Source: Vombatus ursinus
Taxonomy: Eukaryota; Chordata; Mammalia; Diprotodontia; Vombatidae
Assembly: GCF_900497805.2 (NCBI RefSeq)
Contig: NW_020954611.1
Coordinates: forward strand, 8,437,908 to 8,501,907
Reading direction: 5' to 3'
Length of the DNA: 64,000 nucleotides
The translations under genes were made by a program, and so were the position numbers. Positions 58,661 to 64,000 of the stretch are shown here, piece after piece; position 1 is the first letter of the stretch, and each line of letters starts with the position of its first letter. The notes beneath the pieces were generated by a model, which made no database searches, was not told the origin of the DNA, and worked only from the letters and a program-made list of their open reading frames with translations.

Positions 58661-58931
58661 ACTCGCAGGCCAAGGGGTGGGCCTATTTGAGCTCTAAGGT
58701 CATTTTCCAAGCAGCAAATTTATGACCAGAATCTAGGAGTTTATTACCTCCTAAAAGGAAACTAGCTCGTTGTTGGGACGCTTTAATTTGGGGGGAACTA
58801 TTTCCCCTTCGCTAAGTGACGTTTCTCTCCTCAACCCGTCAGAAAGCTTACTTTTGCCACAAACTTGAGTAAAAGCAAATAACCGCATCCACACCCTTCA
58901 ACTGCGTTCTTAACCCTGCCCACGCGGCTCC

Positions 58932-58939
58932 TTTTATAG
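58932..58939 (+). promoter_or_regulatory. TATA-like element (TTTTATAG)
   Basis: Sits 38 bases upstream of the CRE within otherwise very GC-rich DNA, so an AT-rich octamer stands out. A TATA-like element is unusual for a housekeeping CpG-island promoter, and it may be incidental. Confidence 0.3.
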
Positions 58940-58976
58940 CCGAGCGGAGGCGCGCGCTGACGCAGCCCTGGCGCGC

Positions 58977-58984
58977 TGACGTCA
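58977..58984. promoter_or_regulatory. Perfect CRE palindrome TGACGTCA (CREB/ATF site)
   Basis: Full 8-bp consensus in the sequence 'gcgcgctgacgtcatcgcgcg'. A partial site 'ctgacgcag' is 20 bases upstream and 'tgcgtcagc' about 70 bases downstream. Full CREs in CpG-island promoters are commonly functional and constitutive. Confidence 0.65.
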
Positions 58985-59202
58985 TCGCGCGCCGACGGCA
59001 GCTCCTGCGCACCCTCGCACACTCGCCGGTGGCGGCGTGGTGACGCTTGCGTCAGCAAGGAGCGGGGCTGGGGGCACCCGTTTTGAAGTCGACTGCTGGC
59101 CGGCGGCTGCTGCTGTTGCTGTTTCTTTTACTGGTGCTGCTGCTGAAGTCCTTCCAACTCCCTTCCTTCCGCGAGGACCGGCTCGGAGAGTCCTCGGGGC
59201 AG

Positions 59203-59241
59203 ATGCGCGAGAGGCCGCCCCGGGGTTCACTCGGTGTTTAG
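59203..59241 (+). CDS. Short upstream ORF (12 codons) in the BTAF1 leader
   Basis: ATG at 59,203, stop TAG at 59,239-59,241; encodes MRERPPRGSLGV. It ends 142 bases before the BTAF1 ATG and is not in frame-overlap with it. Whether it lies in the mature mRNA depends on the true transcription start. Such ORFs usually lower main-ORF translation; no peptide function is claimed. Confidence 0.4.
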   Translation: MRERPPRGSLGV

Positions 59242-59383
59242 GCTCCCGGCCCCGAGGCCTCGGGCCTTGCTCCCCGCCTCGGGGGCCCCGTGCTAGCGCC
59301 TCAGCCGCCACCCCCTCCCCCCCTGCGCAACGCCCCGGGAGCACCGAACCGCCGCACCCCCCTCGGCGCCGGGCCGGCCGGCC

Positions 59384-59397
59384 ATGGCCGTCTCCAG
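59384..59397 (+). CDS. BTAF1: BTAF1 first coding exon (partial gene, continues beyond window)
   Basis: BTAF1 (TAF172/Mot1) is a nuclear SNF2-family ATPase that removes and redistributes TBP on promoters. The sequence is GCC-GGCC-ATG-GCC-GTC-TCC-AG followed by the donor 'gtgggt'. It encodes MAVS plus two bases of the next codon; AGR gives Arg, matching the human start MAVSRLDRLF as I recall it. The Kozak context is strong (G at -3 and +4). Exon 1 ends in phase 2. No sequence coding for LDRLFILLDTG was found to the window end, so exon 2 lies further on. Support comes from the CpG-island promoter, the donor and the known FGFBP3-BTAF1 neighbourhood; the coding evidence alone is only 14 bases. Confidence 0.78.
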
Positions 59398-61169
59398 GTG
59401 GGTACCGCGCGCTTGGCGGGAGCCGGGGCACCGAGGGACCGCGGGACCGCGGGGCCGGGGCAGGGACGCTTTGGGCCGGCGCGCCGGGGATCGGTGCCCA
59501 CTCTCCGGGGGGCCCAGCGCCGGGGGCAGGGGTCCCACCGCCGGGGACAGTGGTATCCTTTGTCACCTGGCGGAGGCCCCGCGGGCGCCGCGGCTCTCGC
59601 CCCAGAGTCTTCAGGGGTTGGACCTCCCTTGGCTTGGTTCCGGGAGGTCTTTCCTTGTTGGGGAATCGGTTCCTGAGCATGTCAAGAGCCGCCCCAGCCT
59701 CTCCTTTCTTTCCTGGTTCCTTTCTCGGTTTTCACTGTCCTCTTGCCAAACTCTAGCGCTAACTTCTTTTTTTTTTTTCCTCTTAAGCGTCTGGATATTA
59801 AAGTACATTCACCTATTCCAACTCCTGCTACGTCAGACGATTTGGGTGTATACAATAGAAGTATGGAAGAGCTCATTCATTCATGATGAGTTAATACTAC
59901 CCAGTCTCCCACTGCTTTATGGATAACCTCTTCCTTGAGAGAGTTTTCTTTTCTTTTCCTGTTTTACTCCTTTCATTATTGTTAACTCAGTTTCATCTTC
60001 TTTTCTATAACGGAAAGAAAGAAGCAATTCTTTACACATAAACAGTCTTCCCCAAACTCCAATGCACTTTCCTTTGTTAGGGCATCAAGCCGACATCATC
60101 TAACTTATATGTTTCAGGAATGCTTCCAGTTGGAAACAGGCAGTAAAAGGGAAAGTAATAAAGTAATTACAGAAATAAAAAGCAGGGATTTATGTCGTCC
60201 TTTCATCCCTTCAACTATGCTTTCCTTAGTTTTTCTCTTAGATGAGCCTCTCCCTCTTCTCCAAATAGCTGTGGCTGGTAACTTGCGTTTTGATCTTGGT
60301 GCCATACATATCCATGGATGAGGATTGATGCCATATGAGATGATGGAATCAGAGTCCACCTAGCTACTCAATCAGGTTTCAAAGAAGCAGTAGTTGGAAA
60401 TGATGTATTCACTATATTCACCAGAAGCCCCTGGCAACGCAGAAAACAAAAATGTCTTGCTTTGGTTTCCTTAAAATTAAGTCATACATTTATTGAGTGC
60501 CCATTATGTACAGTTGATAACATGAGTCTGTTGTGCAAGAACAGATGGCTTCATCTCTGGTGTGTTTCACAGAAGTCTTTGGATACTGAAGGAGTGGTGA
60601 GGGTATTGGTGAGGTACCAGTGAAGCTGCCCAACAGTGACTGTAGTGAAGAAGATGTTGTTTGGTGTTTGTTGAATAGTCAGTACGGTGTACAAGTAGGC
60701 ACTTAAATGTTTTCAGCATAATAACTGATCTTAATAAAGTTTGTCTTGTTTTTGTTCCACAGTTGTCCATAAAAATATTCTCTGGTTACAAGTAGCATTT
60801 TCTTCAAAACAGTCCAAGCTTAATAATTATTGAGGCACTTTAATAGCAGTAGTTTCATATTTTCAGAATTGCAGAGGAAAAATTTTAATAGGCTTCTAGA
60901 ACTTAGTTTAAATATTTTATGCTTAAAAATGCTTTGACCCAACTCTTCCTACCTCATTTCCTTGAATTTGTTACTTACCACATGACACTGAAATATAAAT
61001 TTAATCTGGCATTTGATTGGTAAGATCCAGAGTGTTTAAGGGGAAAAGTTCTTAAATTGAATTAATTCCTTAACACAAACTGGGAAAATTTTCATGCTAT
61101 GAAATGATGTTTCTTTGGGGCAAGGTGGGTTATGATGTTGAAGAAACCTAGTTTTACCTTAGAAGATTT

Positions 61170-61650
61170 GAATGTGCTTTGTTCAGTCAGTTAGCTTAGC
61201 ACCTACTATGTGCCAGAGACTGTAAAAGCTCTGGGAATACAAATAAAAAGTGAGGTAATCCCTGCCTGAAAGTATCCAAATATTCAAATACAAGGTATTT
61301 TAAAAATGAATTAAAAAATTTTTTCCAGGGGGGCATTAACAATTGAGGGAGGAAATAGGGAGACAGAAGATGACACTGGAAGGGGAACTGTAGATTATAA
61401 GAAATGGAGATGAGGAGAAAGAGCATACCAGGTAAGGAGACAGCCTATGGAAAGATATGTTGGGTCACTTTGGGTACTAGGAACAACCCTGTAGCTTAGT
61501 TTGGCAGGATTGTAGAGTATGGAGGGGATGTAGCGTCAGTCTGAAAAGATGGACTTAGGCCAAATTAAGCACTGCCAAATAAAGGAATTATTTTATCCTA
61601 GAGGTACTGGGGAGCCACTGAAGCTTCTTGAATAGGACAGACAGTCCTTC
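61170..61650 (+). repeat. Ancient mammal-wide repeat in BTAF1 intron 1
   Basis: 'tagcacctactatgtgccag', 'aaagctctgggaatacaaat', 'gagcataccaggtaaggag'. Confidence 0.5.
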
Positions 61651-62284
61651 TACATATGCCCTTTGTCTGAACCCCTCCCATCTTCTCTAGTAGATTTCTC
61701 CCTTTAGTCATTCCCTTTCTCATCTTCAGCTTCTGTCTCTTGGTTCCTTCTTTGCTCCTTTCAAACATGACTGCCATCTCCTTCGGCTGTCATGCTATCT
61801 CTCTCCTCCCTTTTTCATCCAAACTCCAGGAAAAATAAATAAACAATAAACTGTGTGTACTTATTACCTCCACTTATTCTCCCTTCTCTTTTTCACATAT
61901 TCTCTCACTTCTTTAACTAACATCATCACTAGCTGAAACTTCTTTCTCCAAATTTATGAATGATCTCTTAACTGCCAAGGCTGATCATCTTTTCTCAGTC
62001 TTTATCCTTCTTGAACTCTGCAGCGTTTGACACTCTTAACTACCCTTTTCTCCTGGATACTGTCTCTTTATGGCTTTTCCTGAAACTCTGCTTTCTGGTT
62101 CATAAGGCATACCTGCTTAACCATTCCTTCTCAGTTTTCGTTACTAGATATTTATCAATAGCATGCCTGCTAGCTGTGGAGGTACCCCCATGGCTCTGTC
62201 CTGGGCAGTCTCTATACTATTTCATTTGGTGATTTCATTAGTTCTGGGTTTAATTATTATCTATGTGAGTGACAAAGGTATTAT

Positions 62285-62545
62285 ATATAAGGCAGCTGGG
62301 TGGCACAGAGGTTAGAATGTAGAACCTAGAATTCGGAAGACCTAAACTTCAATTTGGCCTCATGTACTTACTAGCTATGTGACCTTGGGCAACCCATATA
62401 ATCTTTGTCTCAGTTTCCTCTTTTGTAAAATGAGGATAATAATAGCACCCACCTTCCAGGGTTGTTGTAAGGATAAAATGAGATAATATTTGTAAAGTGT
62501 TTTGCAGATCTTAAGGCACAACATAAATGATTATGATGATGATGT
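62285..62545 (+). repeat. MIR-like SINE nested in L2
   Basis: 'ggcagctgggtggcacagag', 'agggttgttgtaaggataaa', 'gatgatgatg' end. Confidence 0.85.
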
Positions 62546-62713
62546 ATATCCAACTCCATTCTCCTTTCTGAACTCTAGTCCTGCATAACCAAATGCCTAC
62601 TAGACATTTTAAACTTTATATCCTGTAGACATCTTAAACTCAGCTTCCAAAACAGAACTCCTTTCTGTTTCTTCCTGATCCCACCCCTCTGCTGAATTTC
62701 CCTGTTTCTTTTA

Positions 62714-62879
62714 TTAATATTTTTATTTTATTTTTTTTTTATTTTTAGACAGTTGGGGTTAAGTGACTTGCCCAGGGTCACACAGCTAGTGTCAAGTGTT
62801 TGGACTGAGGCTGGATTTGAACCCAGGTCTTCCTGACTTTAGGGCTAGTGCTCTATCCACTGTGCCGCCTAGCTGCCCC
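62714..62879 (-). repeat. A-tailed tRNA-derived SINE, antisense, nested in L2
   Basis: T-run start and end 'ccgcctagctgcccc'. Duplication 'atttccctgtttctttta' at 62,696 and 'atttccctctttctttta' at 62,880, one mismatch. Confidence 0.94.
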
Positions 62880-64000
62880 ATTTCCCTCTTTCTTTTACAG
62901 GCACTTTTACAACTTTTACAGAGTTAACTACTATTCTATTATTGCATAGTTTTTTACTCCCTGTTTATATGAACCAGTTCTTTCTTTTATAGGCACTACA
63001 GTTCTTCAGGGACATAACCTCACAGTTATCCTTAACTCTTCATTCTCTTTCAGCACACTTATCTCAGCATTGCCAAGCATTTGGTTTCTGTACTACAGCA
63101 TCTCTCTCATCTTTTCACTTCCTACCACTCAGACACTCATCACCTCTCAGCTGGACTATTCTTTGACCTGTACTGTTGGAGTGACCTTCTAATTGATCTC
63201 CCTGCCTCAAGTCTCTTTCCACTCCAGGCCATTGTCCTCCCAGCTGTCAGAGGGATTTTTCTTAAGTGTACGTGTGATCATGTGATTCTTCTTCAGTAAA
63301 ACTCCAGTGGTTATGTATTGCCTTCAGGATCAAATATAAAGTCCTATGTTTAGTTTTTGATGCTCTTCAACATAACCTCAAATATGCTTTTCCAGCCTCA
63401 TTACATATTACTCCTTTTAACACATGCTATTGTTAACCTAAATGAACCTCTTCGCTGTTGCTCGAACACAGCATCCCATCTCTGCTTTTGCTCTTGTTGT
63501 CTTCCATGCCTGATCAAATCTGGTCAAGTGAGATAATACTTGTTTTAAAAAAAAAAAAATAGTGCCTGGCACATAGTAGGCACTATATAAATGGTTAATT
63601 CCTCCTCCCTTTCTGTGCTTCATCTCCTTCCCTTTCCTGCTCTGGAATATACTCATGACTCATTTATAGAATCCCTCACTTCCTAAATGATGCAACTCAA
63701 GCACCAGCTTTTACACAAAGCCTTCCTAGATCCTCTCAATAGCCTCCTCTTCCTCCCTATCTTATGTTTATTTCATATATATTTATTCTTTGTAGACTTA
63801 AATAGGTGTACTGTGTTTGCTTATTTCATTTTCCATCTCCTCCCCCCCCCCCCATGAAGTAGGGTGCATGAGAAATGCTTTTTAAAAAAAATTTTTAATG
63901 CTTCTTGATGGTCGTATGCTTCAGGATTATCAATTTGGTAGCTTTGAAGAGGATGAATTGGAAAGGGTCTTTGTTCAGAATACCCAACAACTGTTTTCTG

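Larger units (their letters stand above)
58900..59383 (+). promoter_or_regulatory. BTAF1: BTAF1 CpG-island promoter and 5' UTR
   Basis: CpG density rises sharply at about 58,910 and falls after about 59,600. The block holds a TATA-like 'ttttatag', alternating CGCGCG runs, a perfect CRE palindrome at 58,977 and a further 'ttgcgtcagc' near 59,048. Transcription probably starts between about 58,965 and 59,100; this is inferred. The leader contains a run rich in CTG/CTT triplets at 59,107-59,150 and one short upstream ORF. Activity could also be bidirectional, as is common for such islands. Confidence 0.8.
61655..63800 (+). mobile_element. Long L2 LINE (RT region to 3' end) with two nested SINEs
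   Basis: Decayed RT reading with AAFDTLNYPFLLDTVS (compare the L2 block LSAAFDTVDHSLLLDTLS) and then 'tggctctgtcctgggcagtc' (GSVLG). Continues with 'gatctccctgcctcaagtct' and 'aatgcttttaa' towards the end. Interrupted by SINEs at 62,285 and 62,714. In sense with BTAF1. No intact frame. Confidence 0.83.
59398..64000 (+). other. BTAF1: Start of BTAF1 intron 1
   Basis: Begins with 'gtgggtaccg'. The first 300 bases remain GC-rich, then composition drops. From about 59,930 to 61,150 I see no recognisable repeat or exon apart from scattered AT-rich sequence. From about 61,170 it holds an old repeat, an L2 and two younger SINEs. No further exon was recognised. Confidence 0.6.

Noticed and set aside
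58982-59756. Long open frames of 232 (minus) and 239 (plus) codons in the 59-kb CpG island
   Set aside because: They have the composition of shadow frames in very GC-rich DNA (Pro/Arg/Gly/Ala-rich, no domain), and the island is explained by the BTAF1 promoter and first exon.
1-64000. CRISPR array, operon or other prokaryotic-type system
   Set aside because: No regularly spaced direct repeats; tandem tracts are microsatellites and the window is clearly mammalian.

Overview
This window is nuclear DNA from a marsupial (metatherian) mammal. The evidence is the repeat content: many tRNA-derived SINEs that begin near 'gggcagctaggtggtgcagtgg' and run to the LINE-type 3' phrase 'cttaaccccaattgcct' plus an A-tail; a second SINE type that carries an RTE-derived tail ('gtgtccaactctttgtgacccc' in antisense); L1 3' ends of marsupial type; an ORF1-only (HAL1-like) L1; and a BovB/RTE LINE end. 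The recognisable protein-coding sequence agrees. The A-tailed SINE type may point to an Australian lineage, but that is a weak inference and I do not name a species.

Only two host genes can be supported. FGFBP3 (FGF-binding protein 3) lies on the minus strand, with its whole coding sequence in one GC-rich exon at 30,530-31,381. BTAF1 (TBP-associated Mot1-type ATPase) begins on the plus strand: a CpG-island promoter at about 58.9-59.4 kb, a strong Kozak ATG at 59,384 and a splice donor 14 bases later, so only the first exon is here and the rest of the window is intron 1. The two genes are divergent and about 28 kb apart, the order known next to each other on human chromosome 10q23.

Layout: 0-5 kb holds SINE and L2 remnants, an ERV-L-like pol fossil and an ancient repeat. 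5-16.3 kb is a mosaic of L2, MIR-like, SINE and L1 copies, with an ERV-like fossil at about 14-15 kb. 16.9-19.8 kb is a full-length ORF1-only L1 with 19-bp target-site duplications. 20.3 kb is a U6 snRNA retropseudogene. 22-28 kb is dominated by minus-strand L1 3' ends, one nested in an older L1. 30.5-31.5 kb is FGFBP3. 32-38 kb has microsatellites, a BovB/RTE end, a hAT-type remnant and old LINE pieces. 38-58 kb is intergenic with L1, L2 and SINEs, including a chimeric SINE at 47.2 kb. 58.9-64 kb is the BTAF1 promoter, exon 1 and the start of intron 1, which contains a long L2 with two nested SINEs.

I saw no CRISPR array, operon or other prokaryotic system, and nothing that I would call a new biological system. 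The most useful oddities are the ORF1-only L1 with a duplicated 3' region, the SINE with a 147-bp open-frame insert, a triplicated segment inside a MIR-like SINE, and the BTAF1 promoter with its perfect CRE and upstream ORF. All boundaries of old repeats are approximate because they were read by eye.
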